Origin: Planctomycetota bacterium
GTDB lineage: Bacteria; Planctomycetota; Planctomycetia; Pirellulales; UBA1268
Direction of reading: 5' to 3'
Assembly (NCBI GenBank): GCA_003669255.1
Contig: QWPO01000144.1
Location: 1 to 24,177, forward strand
Length of the DNA: 24,177 nt
In this document: positions 7,422 through 15,031 of the stretch, piece after piece
Numbering within the stretch: position 1 is the stretch's first letter
Layout: the number at the start of each line of letters is the position of its first letter
The notes under the pieces: model-generated
Told to the model about the DNA's origin: nothing
Databases searched by the model: none
What the model saw: the letters and a program-made list of their open reading frames with translations, nothing else
Program-made: the position numbers and the translations under genes

Positions 7422-10208
7422 ATGCGCCAGCAGCGAGACGAACACGAGGACGCCGACCACGGCGTTGAGAGGCCCGGCCACAGGCCAGGCCTACTCGGCA
7501 GATCGCTCGTTGCCTGGACTCGCGTCTGCCTGCGGCACCCCTTTGCCGTGCTGGCCCTGGCGGTGCTTTCCGCGGTCGCCAGCGGATACTGGTCGGCCCA
7601 GCACCTCGGCTACAAGGTGAGCCGCTCCGATCTTGTCGATCCGGAGAGCGAATACAACAAGCTCTGGATCGACTACATCCGCGAGTTTGGCGAGGACGAC
7701 GACGCGGTGGTCGTGGTCGAGGGCGATTCCCGGGAGCAGGTGATCCCGGTGCTGGAAGAGATCTCCCGGGAGGTCGCCTCCGAGAAGTCGCTGTTCCGGT
7801 CGGTGCTCCACGAGGTCGACCTCTCCGCGATCCGCGCCAAGGGCCTCCACTACCTGTCGCCGGCCGACCTCACTGCGATCGACCGGTTCATCGAGCGGAC
7901 GCAGCCGATCCTCGACGGCGGCTGGGCGCAACTCCGGGTGGGCACCATGGTCGGCGGGCTCGCCGGGCAGATGGTCGCCGGCACCGCACCGCAGGATCCC
8001 CGCGAGGAGCAACCCACGGCGTCGCTGGAGCGGTACGTCGAGAGCCTCGTGGCCGGGCTCGAGGCGCCCGTTGCCGGTGATCTGCGACCGACCGATTACG
8101 TTTCGCCGTGGCCGGGGATGCCCGAGTCGCTCTCCACGCTCCGCGATCTCTCCAGCGAGAACCTGCTCGCCAAGGATGGCCGCCTGGGCTTCGTGCTGCT
8201 CAGGCTCACCAAGGAGAAGGGCGGCTTTGCCGGCGCCAGTGCGGCGACGGACGAACTGCGGCGGATCATCACCCGCGTCGCCGAGGGCCACCCGGGCGTT
8301 TCGGTCGGCCTCACCGGGATCCCGGTCATGGAGGACGACGAGATGCGGGCCAGCCAGACCTCGATGGTCTGGGCGAGTGGCCTGTCGATGGCTGCGGTGA
8401 TCCTCGTGATCATCGCCGGCTTTGGCGGTGTGCGGCATGCCCTGATGGCCAATGCGGTGCTGGCGATCGGCATGTCCTGGGCGTTCGCGTGGGCGGCGGC
8501 GAGCGTCGGCCACCTCAACATCCTCAGCGTCACGTTCACGGTGACGATGATCGGTGTGGGCATCGACTACGGCACGTACTACGTCGGCCGCTACCTGGAG
8601 CAGCGGCGCAAGGGCATGGACTGCGAAGACGCCCTGCTCGAGACGAGCGGCCGCGTGGGGCCGGGAATTCTCACCGGCGCGATCACGACGGCCGTCGCCT
8701 TCTTCGCGGCGGCGATGACGAGCTTCGTGGGCGTGGCCGAGCTCGGCATGATCGCGGGCGGCGGCATCATCATGTGCTGTGCCGCGGAGCTGCTCGTGCT
8801 GCCCGCCGTGCTCGCGATCGTCGACCGCAGCTTCTTCGGCCGCTGTATCCCCCAGCCGGTGCCGGTGCATGCCTGGCTCGCCCCGGTCTTCCGGCATCCG
8901 CGGATCGTGATCCTTGGCTGCGTGGCCGTCACGCTGGCGATGACTGGCGGCCTCCACGAGCTCCGCTACGACCACAACCTGCTCAACATGCAGCCCGAGG
9001 GGCTGGAGAGCGTCGAGCTGGAGCAGAAGCTCCTTGAGGAGTGTGATCAGAGCGTCTGGTACGCCCTATCGATCGCCGACTCCCGCGAGCAGCTGCTCGA
9101 GCGAAAGGCCAAGCTCGTGGCGCTTCCCGGCGTGGAGCGGGTCGACGAGATTGCTTCGCTCCTGCCTGTTGACGAGGAACTCAAGCGGCCGCTCATCGAG
9201 CGGATCCGCGGGCGGCTTGCCACGCTTCCCGAGCGGCCTCCGGAGATTCCAGTCGACCGGCTCGACGCGCTCGGCGAGACGCTCGCCTGGGCCCAGGCCG
9301 AGGCGTCGAAGCGTCCCGGTGGCCTGCGCACGGCATGGCACCTCGAGCGGGTGCGCGACAGCCTGCGGCGGAAGGGGCCCGAGGAGTGCTATCAGGCGAT
9401 CGCCACGTTTCAGCAGCGGGCGGCAGGCGACCTGCTCACGAGGCTTCATGCCCTCGCCGGCGTCGCCGATCCGTCGCCCCCCGCGCTTGCCGACCTGCCG
9501 CCGAGCCTCGTGGAACGGTTCGTCGGGTCGAGCGGTCGCCATCTGCTCAAGATCTACGGCCGCGGCGACATCTGGAACTTCGAGTCGCTGGAGAAGTTCG
9601 TTCGCGACGTGCGGAGCGTCGATCCCCGGGCCACCGGCAACCCCGTGCAGGCCTACGAGGGCTCCCGCGAGATGAAGCGGAGCTACGAGCAGGCGGGGCT
9701 CTACTCGCTGGTTGTCATCCTCGCGGTGCTCTGGCTCGACTTCCGCTCGCTCAAGCACTCGCTGCTCGCGGCGCTTCCGCTGGGCCTCGGCATGCTGCAG
9801 ACGTTCGGCCTCATGGGGCTCGTCGGGATCGATCTCAATGCAGCCAACCTGATCGGCATCCCGCTGATCCTGGGGATCGCCGTCGACTACGGCGTGCACA
9901 TCATGCACGACGCCCTGGAGCGGCCCGGCCCCTACCGGATGAGCGCCTCGACCGCGAACTCAGTGCTCGTCGACGCCCTCACGACGATCCTCGGGTTCGG
10001 CGCCCTGATGGTGGCGAGCCACCGCGGCCTCGAGAGCCTGGGCAGGCTACTCACCCTCGGCGTCACCACCTGCACGCTGACATCGCTCGTGTTTCTCCCG
10101 GCCCTGCTCAACCTCGTCGCCTGCGGGCCGGCAGCCGTTGCGGAGGAAGCCGACGAGGAAGACTGCGACGACGGGGCCACGGACCATCCCGAATCCCTGG
10201 CCGCCTGA
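7422..10208 (+). CDS. MMPL-family RND transporter, HpnN-like
   Basis: The 928-aa protein has the duplicated RND/MMPL layout. A first membrane helix (about residues 40-60, 'PFAVLALAVLSAVASGYW') is followed by a large periplasmic loop. Then comes a five-to-six-helix bundle including 'IGVGIDYGTYYVGRYLEQRR', a second half with its own large loop ('PEGLESVELEQKLLEECDQS'), and a last bundle with 'LGIAVDYGVHIMHDALE'. The 'GIDYG' and 'AVDYG' segments are the matching membrane Asp motifs of the two halves, where proton coupling occurs in this superfamily. Length and plan resemble the hopanoid-associated transporter HpnN, but no hopanoid gene is nearby, so lipid or envelope export is only a family-based guess. 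The C-terminus is acidic ('EEADEEDCDD'). AGGA lies nine bases before the ATG. Confidence 0.92.
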   Translation: MRQQRDEHEDADHGVERPGHRPGLLGRSLVAWTRVCLRHPFAVLALAVLSAVASGYWSAQHLGYKVSRSDLVDPESEYNKLWIDYIREFGEDDDAVVVVEGDSREQVIPVLEEISREVASEKSLFRSVLHEVDLSAIRAKGLHYLSPADLTAIDRFIERTQPILDGGWAQLRVGTMVGGLAGQMVAGTAPQDPREEQPTASLERYVESLVAGLEAPVAGDLRPTDYVSPWPGMPESLSTLRDLSSENLLAKDGRLGFVLLRLTKEKGGFAGASAATDELRRIITRVAEGHPGVSVGLTGIPVMEDDEMRASQTSMVWASGLSMAAVILVIIAGFGGVRHALMANAVLAIGMSWAFAWAAASVGHLNILSVTFTVTMIGVGIDYGTYYVGRYLEQRRKGMDCEDALLETSGRVGPGILTGAITTAVAFFAAAMTSFVGVAELGMIAGGGIIMCCAAELLVLPAVLAIVDRSFFGRCIPQPVPVHAWLAPVFRHPRIVILGCVAVTLAMTGGLHELRYDHNLLNMQPEGLESVELEQKLLEECDQSVWYALSIADSREQLLERKAKLVALPGVERVDEIASLLPVDEELKRPLIERIRGRLATLPERPPEIPVDRLDALGETLAWAQAEASKRPGGLRTAWHLERVRDSLRRKGPEECYQAIATFQQRAAGDLLTRLHALAGVADPSPPALADLPPSLVERFVGSSGRHLLKIYGRGDIWNFESLEKFVRDVRSVDPRATGNPVQAYEGSREMKRSYEQAGLYSLVVILAVLWLDFRSLKHSLLAALPLGLGMLQTFGLMGLVGIDLNAANLIGIPLILGIAVDYGVHIMHDALERPGPYRMSASTANSVLVDALTTILGFGALMVASHRGLESLGRLLTLGVTTCTLTSLVFLPALLNLVACGPAAVAEEADEEDCDDGATDHPESLAA

Positions 10209-10240
10209 TGCGGCCCCCGCGGTTACGCTCCCGGATCAGG

Positions 10241-10266
10241 AAGCCCAATCGCGTGAGCGATGGGGG
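10241..10266. repeat. Family B-like hairpin with a different stem
   Basis: AAGCCCA-ATCGC-GTGA-GCGAT-GGGGG has the same plan as family B (AAGCCCA, stem, GTRA loop, stem, GGGG), but the inner stem is ATCGC/GCGAT instead of ACGCC/GGCGT. Both arms changed together, so pairing is kept. It lies 32 bases after the exporter stop codon. Confidence 0.6.
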
Positions 10267-10290
10267 CGAGCGTCGGCAAAAGGCAGCCGT

Positions 10291-10304
10291 ACGCCTTACG
10301 GCGT
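10291..10304. repeat. Family B core, inverted orientation
   Basis: ACGCCTTACGGCGT is the exact reverse complement of 1582-1595: a five-base-pair stem with a TTAC loop. The outer CCC/GGG clamp is absent. It forms an inverted pair with the B-like hairpin at 10241-10266. Confidence 0.55.
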
Positions 10305-10402
10305 TACGCTTTCTGAGGCCTGGTCGTGCCGTGTTCGCCGTTGTGTCGGTGTGGTCTCGCGCGGTAATTCCCCGTTCCCCTCTTTTCCTCACCGGGTGAC
10401 CC

Positions 10403-11053
10403 ATGATCGCCAGCTGTCGTTTCGCCTCTGCCGTTCTCGTCGCGGTGTTCGCCACAATCTCCGCGCTCCCGGCCGGTGCCGCTGATGCCGAGCGGGTCGT
10501 GAACATCGCGATGGAGGATCAGTTCAAGAACCGCCACGAGACGCTTCGCTATCAGGGCGATGTGGTCGTGCTCGTGTATGCGGAGCGGAAGGGGGCCGAG
10601 GCGGCCCTCGAACTCGGCCGCCGCCTGCACGTCCGCTTCCATCCGAGTGCGGCACAGGCGCCGGCGACGGAGTGGTCGCGGCAGCCGGTCGTCAGTCCGG
10701 CTGGGTGGCCCGCCACGCTCGCGGCTCCCGATGTTCACGTGATCCCGGTGGCCTGCCTGCCGGAGGTGCCAAAAGCCCTGGAGACCGTGGCCCGCTCGCG
10801 GTTTCGCAAGGATTCGCAGTTCGTCTCGGTGTGGCTCGACTTCGAAGACACGATGCGGCAGCGGTTTGGCATCGTTCCTAACGAGCCCAACGTGGTGCTG
10901 CTCGACACCCGTGGCTGCCCGCAGGGAGTGATCTCCGGGCACCTCGACGAGGTCCGGTTTGGCGAGGTCGTGGCCGCGATCGATCAGCTGCGGGTTCGAT
11001 CGCTGCAGGATCGCACCGCCGCCATTCCCGCCGCGGCGACGATCGTCCGCTGA
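10403..11053 (+). CDS. Exported thioredoxin-fold-like protein, unknown function
   Basis: The 216-aa product starts with a signal peptide ('MIASCRFASAVLVAVFATIS', cleavage likely near 'AGAADA'). The mature part reads 'VVNIAMEDQFKNRHETLRYQ' then 'DVVVLVYAERKGAEAALELG', which is the beginning of a redoxin/YtfJ-like fold ('qf.n.hel..y.gkvvvlvy'). It later has 'RFGIVPNEPNVVLLDTRGCP' and 'GVISGHLDEVRFGEVVAAID'. No CXXC active site is present; the mature region has only isolated Cys residues, so classical disulfide exchange is unlikely. It is probably a periplasmic protein of unknown activity. The ribosome site is weak (GGGTGA just before the ATG). It converges with the rhomboid gene, with a 19-bp gap containing a small GCAGG/CCTGC hairpin at 11059-11073. 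Confidence 0.8.
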   Translation: MIASCRFASAVLVAVFATISALPAGAADAERVVNIAMEDQFKNRHETLRYQGDVVVLVYAERKGAEAALELGRRLHVRFHPSAAQAPATEWSRQPVVSPAGWPATLAAPDVHVIPVACLPEVPKALETVARSRFRKDSQFVSVWLDFEDTMRQRFGIVPNEPNVVLLDTRGCPQGVISGHLDEVRFGEVVAAIDQLRVRSLQDRTAAIPAAATIVR

Positions 11054-11072
11054 CGAACGCAGGTCCGGCCTG

Positions 11073-11984
11073 CTACGAGCGGTTTCGCTGCTTGAGCCGT
11101 TGGCTCGCCCGGGTGAGCGTGTCTCGCTCGGCCGACGTCAGGCTCGACTCTCCGGTACGGCTGATCTTCTCGAGGATCCGATCGACTTCCTGGTCGAGGT
11201 GGGGGTCGTCACCCGGCCGCACGGATGTGGCCACGTTGTCATCGGGCCGCACGACTCGCATGCGGGGCCGGCGGGAGAACCACTGCGAGATCGCGGCGAT
11301 CGGTCCACTCCCAAGGCCTTCCAGGCTCCAGCCCCGCCAGGCGTAGAGGATGCCGAACAGGGCGCCCCCGAGGTGCGCGACGTGGGCCACCTTGCTCGTG
11401 TTGTCGCCCAGGCCCCCGATGTCGGAGGCGAGGTAGAGCAGGCCCAGCGCCCAGGCTGGTACGGGCAACACGCCGTAGACGAGGAGCGTCTGTCGCGGGT
11501 AGTACCAGATGAACGCGGCAAGCACGGCCATCACGCCGCCGCTGGCGCCGATCAGCGGCGCGCCGGCCGCCATCGTCGGATGGCTGAACCGTTCGACGAC
11601 CACCCAGCCCAGTCCCGCGAAGATGATCGAGGCGCAGTAGAAGCGGATGAACTCCGCCCGTCCCAGCACGGCCTCGATTTCACGGCCGAAGAACCAGAGG
11701 GTGACCATGTTGAAGATCAGGTGCCACGGCGACGACGAGTCGTGCAGAAACCCATACGTCAGCAGCGTGTAGAAGTACTGCGGCTGGCGCGGCAGATCCT
11801 CTGGCAGGCAAAAGGCCTCATTCAGCGAGAACGGCGGCAGCAGCCCTTCGAAAAGATTGCCGGCGAAGATGAAGTTGGCCAGCCAGACGGCCACGTTGAG
11901 AGCGATGATCGCGTTCACGCCGCTCCATTCGGCCGCGAATGGCTGGCGTCGATCAGCGTAGTAGCCGCGGTCCTGATATCCCAT
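11073..11984 (-). CDS. Rhomboid-family intramembrane serine protease
   Basis: The 303-aa protein has the rhomboid signature set: 'HLIFN' (His88, Asn92), 'GASGG' with the nucleophile Ser148, and 'VAHLGG' with catalytic His204. At least six hydrophobic helices lie between residues ~25 and ~215. Rhomboids cut membrane proteins within or next to the bilayer. The C-terminal ~90 residues are soluble and end in a helical segment ('LDQEVDRILEKISRTGESSL...AERDTL'), a tail seen in many rhomboids of this type. Loop 1 is extended ('SLNEAFCLPEDLPRQPQYFY'). A possible promoter on the minus strand lies at 12048-12077. Substrates cannot be deduced. Confidence 0.94.
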   Translation of the reverse strand: MGYQDRGYYADRRQPFAAEWSGVNAIIALNVAVWLANFIFAGNLFEGLLPPFSLNEAFCLPEDLPRQPQYFYTLLTYGFLHDSSSPWHLIFNMVTLWFFGREIEAVLGRAEFIRFYCASIIFAGLGWVVVERFSHPTMAAGAPLIGASGGVMAVLAAFIWYYPRQTLLVYGVLPVPAWALGLLYLASDIGGLGDNTSKVAHVAHLGGALFGILYAWRGWSLEGLGSGPIAAISQWFSRRPRMRVVRPDDNVATSVRPGDDPHLDQEVDRILEKISRTGESSLTSAERDTLTRASQRLKQRNRS

Positions 11985-12047
11985 CGTCCCGTCGCCGCGC
12001 CGCGGCGAGTCCTCGAGAAGGGACGGATCACAGGTCCCAAAGGCCGC

Positions 12048-12077
12048 ATCCTACGGCCACTCCGACCCCCGAAGCAA
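12048..12077 (-). promoter_or_regulatory. Candidate promoter of the rhomboid gene
   Basis: On the minus strand, TTGCTT (12077-12072) and TAGGAT (12053-12048) are 18 bases apart, about 64 bases before the start codon. The same TAGGAT followed by a GC-rich G(C)GGC stretch occurs upstream of alaA (18294-18289). Both boxes are imperfect. Confidence 0.28.
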
Positions 12078-12195
12078 CCGGCGCGGATGCTGCCCATGCC
12101 TGCCACGCGTGTGATACGCTGCGGCCTCGTCCGCCCGGGTTTGGCGCCGCGATACACGGCCCCCGGACGGCGGCACCACAGGGGATCCGGCGACG

Positions 12196-13392
12196 ATGGC
12201 GACCAACGGCGGGCTCGGTAGAAAACTGCGGATGGGAATCGTCGGAGGCGGGCAGGGCTCCTTCATCGGCCGTGTGCACGTGACGGCCGCCGTACTCGAC
12301 AATCGAGCCGCCCTCGTGGCCGGCGCCTTCTCCAGCGACGCCGCCCGCTCGAAGGCGAGTGCCGCCGACTACGACGTGCCCGAGTCGCGGGCCTACGGCT
12401 CCTACCAGGAGATGCTCGATCGGGAGCGGGCTCTGCCAGCCGGCGACCGGATCGACTTCGTGACGATCGCCACGCCCAATCACATGCACTATCCCGTGGC
12501 GAAGGCGGCGGTCGAGGCCGGCTTCCACGTCGTCTGCGACAAGCCGCTCACGCTCACGCTCGCGGAAGCGGAGGATCTCGCGAAGGTGGTGGCGGGCTCG
12601 AAGGGCGTGTTCGTCGTCACCCACAACTACACCGGCTACCCGCTTGTCCGCCAGGCGCGGGAGATGATCCTCGCGGGTGAACTCGGCGAGATCCAGGCGA
12701 TCCGCGCGGAGTACATCCAGGGCTGGCTGCGGACCAGGCTCGAGAGCGAGGGGCAGAAGCAGGCGGCGTGGCGGACCGATCCCACGAAGAGCGGCGCGGC
12801 TGGCTGCTTCGGCGACATCGGCACCCACGCCTACAACCTCGGCCGCTACATGACCGGCCTCTTGCCCGAGGCCATCAGCGCGAACCTCAAGGTCTTCGTG
12901 CCAGGGCGGTCGCTCGACGACTACGGCCACGCGGTGATCCGCTACGAGAACGGGGCGCTCGGGACTGTGACCGCCTCGCAGATCAGCCACGGCCGGGAAA
13001 ACGATCTCCGGATTCAGATCGACGGCACCGAGGGCAGCCTCGAGTGGCACCAGGAGGAGCCCAACAAGATGACGGTGCGCCACAACGGCAAGCCGCACTA
13101 CCTTTACACCCGCGATCCCAACGCTCCGTTCACGAACGACGCGGGCAAGGCGGCCTGCCGGCTGCCGTCGGGCCACCCCGAGGCCTTCTTTGAGGCCTTC
13201 GCCAACGTCTACCGCGCCGGGTTCGACGCCATGGCCCAGGCGGCGACGGGGGCGGTGGTCGAGAAGAAGGACACCGTCTATCCCAACATCCACGACGGCG
13301 TGGAGGGAATGTATTTCATCGAGCAGTCGGTCGCGTCGAGCAAGGTGGGCGGCGGCTGGCTGCCGCTGAAGCACCCGCTGGCGAGGCGGTGA
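12196..13392 (+). CDS. Gfo/Idh/MocA-family oxidoreductase
   Basis: The 398-aa product has an N-terminal Rossmann fold with 'GIVGGGQGSFIG' (about residues 14-25), the NAD(P)-binding loop. 'CDKPLTLTLAEAEDL' follows, whose Lys116 matches the conserved E/D-K-P lysine, then 'GDIGTHAYNL' at ~206-215 carrying the Asp and His used in catalysis by this family. The C-terminal beta-sheet domain shows 'GALGTVTASQISHGRENDLR' and 'GTEGSLEWHQEEP'. Members oxidise or reduce sugars, inositols and related polyols, or act in glycosaminoglycan breakdown; the substrate here is not predictable. ATG 12196 lacks a good ribosome site. The next gene begins four bases after the stop codon, so the two are probably co-transcribed. 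Confidence 0.93.
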   Translation: MATNGGLGRKLRMGIVGGGQGSFIGRVHVTAAVLDNRAALVAGAFSSDAARSKASAADYDVPESRAYGSYQEMLDRERALPAGDRIDFVTIATPNHMHYPVAKAAVEAGFHVVCDKPLTLTLAEAEDLAKVVAGSKGVFVVTHNYTGYPLVRQAREMILAGELGEIQAIRAEYIQGWLRTRLESEGQKQAAWRTDPTKSGAAGCFGDIGTHAYNLGRYMTGLLPEAISANLKVFVPGRSLDDYGHAVIRYENGALGTVTASQISHGRENDLRIQIDGTEGSLEWHQEEPNKMTVRHNGKPHYLYTRDPNAPFTNDAGKAACRLPSGHPEAFFEAFANVYRAGFDAMAQAATGAVVEKKDTVYPNIHDGVEGMYFIEQSVASSKVGGGWLPLKHPLARR

Positions 13393-13396
13393 TCCC

Positions 13397-14209
13397 ATGG
13401 CGAGCAACGACACGCGATACTTCGTCTTCGACATCGAGAGCGTGGCCGACGGGGACCTCGTTTCCCGGCTGAAGTATCCCGGTGAGGGCCTCGCTCCCGC
13501 ACAGGCGATCGCTAAGTATCGCGCCGAACTCATGGAGGAGAACGGCAAGGACTTTATCCCCTACACGTTCCAGCTGCCGATTTCGCTCGTGATTGCGAAG
13601 GTGGCGAAGGATCTGTCGCTCCAAGATCTGATCTCGCTCGACGAGAAGCAGTCGCGGCCCCATGAGATCACGCGGCTCTTCTGGGAAGGCTGGAGGAAGT
13701 ACCAGCGGCCGCGGCTGATCACCTTCAACGGCCGCGGCTTCGACCTACCGCTGCTCGAGCTCTGCGCCTTTCGCTACGGGATTTCGATCCCGGACTGGCT
13801 CGCGGAAGACGCCCGGAACTTCGACCAGCCGCGGTATCGCTACAACACGGCGGCGCACTTCGATCTCTACGAGTGGCTCACCAACTCCGGCGCGTCGCGG
13901 TTTGCCGGTGGCCTCTCACTGGCGGCAAACCTGATCGGGAAGCCGGGCAAGACCGACGTTGCCGGCCACATGGTGCAGGATCTCTGGGACGAGGGGCGGG
14001 CGGCCGAGATCCACGACTACTGCCGCGGCGACGTGCTCGACACCTATTTTGTGTTTCTGCGGTCGCGGGTGCTTGCCGGCGACATCGACCTCAAGCGGGA
14101 ACATGCCCTGATCGAGCACGCCCGAAAGTGGATCGAGTCGAAGGCGGAAGAAAGCCCGGGCCTCGCCCGCTACCTCGCCGCCTGGGGCGATTGGCAGAGC
14201 CCGTTCTAA
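13397..14209 (+). CDS. DEDDy 3'-5' exonuclease, PolB-like exonuclease family
   Basis: The 270-aa protein matches the predicted PolB-like 3'-5' exonuclease family (Pfam PF10108). ExoI is 'VFDIES' with Asp12 and Glu14. ExoII is 'ITFNGRGFDLPLL' with Asp116. ExoIII is 'YCRGDVLDTY' with Tyr218 and Asp222, the Y-xxx-D form that defines the DEDDy subgroup. A further acidic residue is in 'HFDLYEW'. It probably trims single-stranded DNA or RNA 3' ends with two metal ions; the physiological substrate of this family is not settled. GAGG about nine bases upstream, inside the end of the oxidoreductase gene, serves as ribosome site. The pairing with a sugar-type dehydrogenase gives no obvious joint function. 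Confidence 0.92.
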   Translation: MASNDTRYFVFDIESVADGDLVSRLKYPGEGLAPAQAIAKYRAELMEENGKDFIPYTFQLPISLVIAKVAKDLSLQDLISLDEKQSRPHEITRLFWEGWRKYQRPRLITFNGRGFDLPLLELCAFRYGISIPDWLAEDARNFDQPRYRYNTAAHFDLYEWLTNSGASRFAGGLSLAANLIGKPGKTDVAGHMVQDLWDEGRAAEIHDYCRGDVLDTYFVFLRSRVLAGDIDLKREHALIEHARKWIESKAEESPGLARYLAAWGDWQSPF

Positions 14210-14245
14210 CGGCGTCGATCGGCGAAAGCCGTGCGGATCACGCCG
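14210..14245. terminator. Hairpin between convergent genes, possible bidirectional terminator
   Basis: CGGCGT (14210-14215) pairs with ACGCCG (14240-14245), GATC (14217-14220) with GATC (14236-14239), and the top is GGC-GAAA-GCC, a GNRA-type loop. It begins right after the exonuclease stop and overlaps the stop of the TetR gene. It has no T tract, so termination is only suggested by position. Confidence 0.35.
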
Positions 14246-14858
14246 CGGACGTCAGGTAGGCCGTCAGGCAGCGGGCAAGTTCCCGCACGAGAGCCTTGTC
14301 GCTGATCGCCGCGCCGCTGACTTCCTGATTCTCGAACATCACCTGCTGGGCGAACATCGCGAACGTCATTCGCCAGGCCACATCGGCCGCGTTCGCTGGC
14401 TTGGCATGTGCGATCTCGTTTTGGTACCGCAGTACCAGATCGGTGAACATGCGGGCGAAGAACGCGTTGGCCTGGATTCCCTGGGCCCGCAGTTTTACGT
14501 CGGTGGAACGGTGCATGACGAAGAAGCGGGCCGAGTTACGGTACTCACGCACGATGGCAAAAATGTGGGTAATGAGCACTTCCAGGGCGCCAACGAGCTT
14601 TTTCTGACGAGCAGCCGCTTGGATGGCGATCTGCCCTCCGGTCGCCAGGCGTTCGAGAAACCGCTCGTGCATGGCCTCGAGTAAGCCGTTACGGTCGCCG
14701 AACCGCGCGTAGAACGAACCGACCGAGGTGCTTGAACGCTCGACGACGGCTTCAACCGTGAGGGCCTCATCCCCTCCCTCGGCGAACAGCGCGTCGGCGG
14801 CGTCGAGCATCCTCGCCATCGAGAGGATGCTGCGGGCTTGTTGTGGTTTACGGACCAT
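14238..14858 (-). CDS. TetR/AcrR-family transcriptional regulator
   Basis: Residues ~15-60 form the TetR DNA-binding domain: 'SMARMLDAADALFAEGGDEA', then 'LTVEAVVERSSTSVGSFYAR' with the helix-turn-helix, ending 'FGDRNGLLEAM'. The remainder is the helical ligand-binding and dimerisation domain, with no similarity that reveals the ligand. ATG 14858 gives 206 aa; an in-frame GTG at 14867 would add three residues. A 16-bp imperfect palindrome lies just upstream (14891-14906) and suggests autoregulation. No efflux pump or enzyme is divergent from it, so the target genes may be elsewhere. It ends convergently with the exonuclease gene. Confidence 0.92.
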   Translation of the reverse strand: MVRKPQQARSILSMARMLDAADALFAEGGDEALTVEAVVERSSTSVGSFYARFGDRNGLLEAMHERFLERLATGGQIAIQAAARQKKLVGALEVLITHIFAIVREYRNSARFFVMHRSTDVKLRAQGIQANAFFARMFTDLVLRYQNEIAHAKPANAADVAWRMTFAMFAQQVMFENQEVSGAAISDKALVRELARCLTAYLTSAA

Positions 14859-14890
14859 ACGAACCACCGTCTGAGGGAGCAGAATGTCGC

Positions 14891-14906
14891 TGACGTTATC
14901 AGGTCA
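14891..14906. promoter_or_regulatory. Possible TetR operator overlapping the promoter
   Basis: TGACGTTATCAGGTCA matches its own reverse complement at 12 of 16 positions, with perfect TGAC/GTCA ends. It lies ~33 bases before the regulator's start. On the minus strand a TGATAA -10-like box (14901-14896) sits inside it, 18 bases from a TTGCTT -35-like box (14925-14920). This arrangement fits a repressor that blocks its own promoter. Confidence 0.4.
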
Positions 14907-15003
14907 GGCTTTCCAGGCCAAGCAAGCCTCCCATCCAGCGGGGATCCCCCAGTGCTACGAGAGGCCCTGAGCCACACGAACGCCTTCGGTTCACGTCAGA
15001 CCC

Positions 15004-15031
15004 GATGCGAGTGAAAGGTCACTCGCTGATC
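15004..15031. terminator. Hairpin spanning the stop codon of the lysine-rich gene
   Basis: A perfect eight-base stem, GCGAGTGA (15007-15014) against TCACTCGC (15019-15026), has a four-base loop and possible GAT/ATC extension. On the minus strand it includes the TGA stop of the adjacent gene. No T run follows, so it may end or stabilise the transcript. Confidence 0.45.

Noticed and set aside
7491..8975. Open frame of 494 codons on the minus strand inside the MMPL exporter gene
   Set aside because: It lies wholly antisense to a confidently identified transporter; the product is His/Arg/Asp-rich with no motif.
10959..12221. Open frame of 420 codons on the plus strand over the rhomboid gene
   Set aside because: The minus strand carries complete rhomboid catalytic motifs; this frame is its GC shadow.
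12028..13548. Open frame of 506 codons on the minus strand over the oxidoreductase gene
   Set aside because: It overlaps the Gfo/Idh/MocA gene, whose motifs are all present; the translation has no recognisable features.
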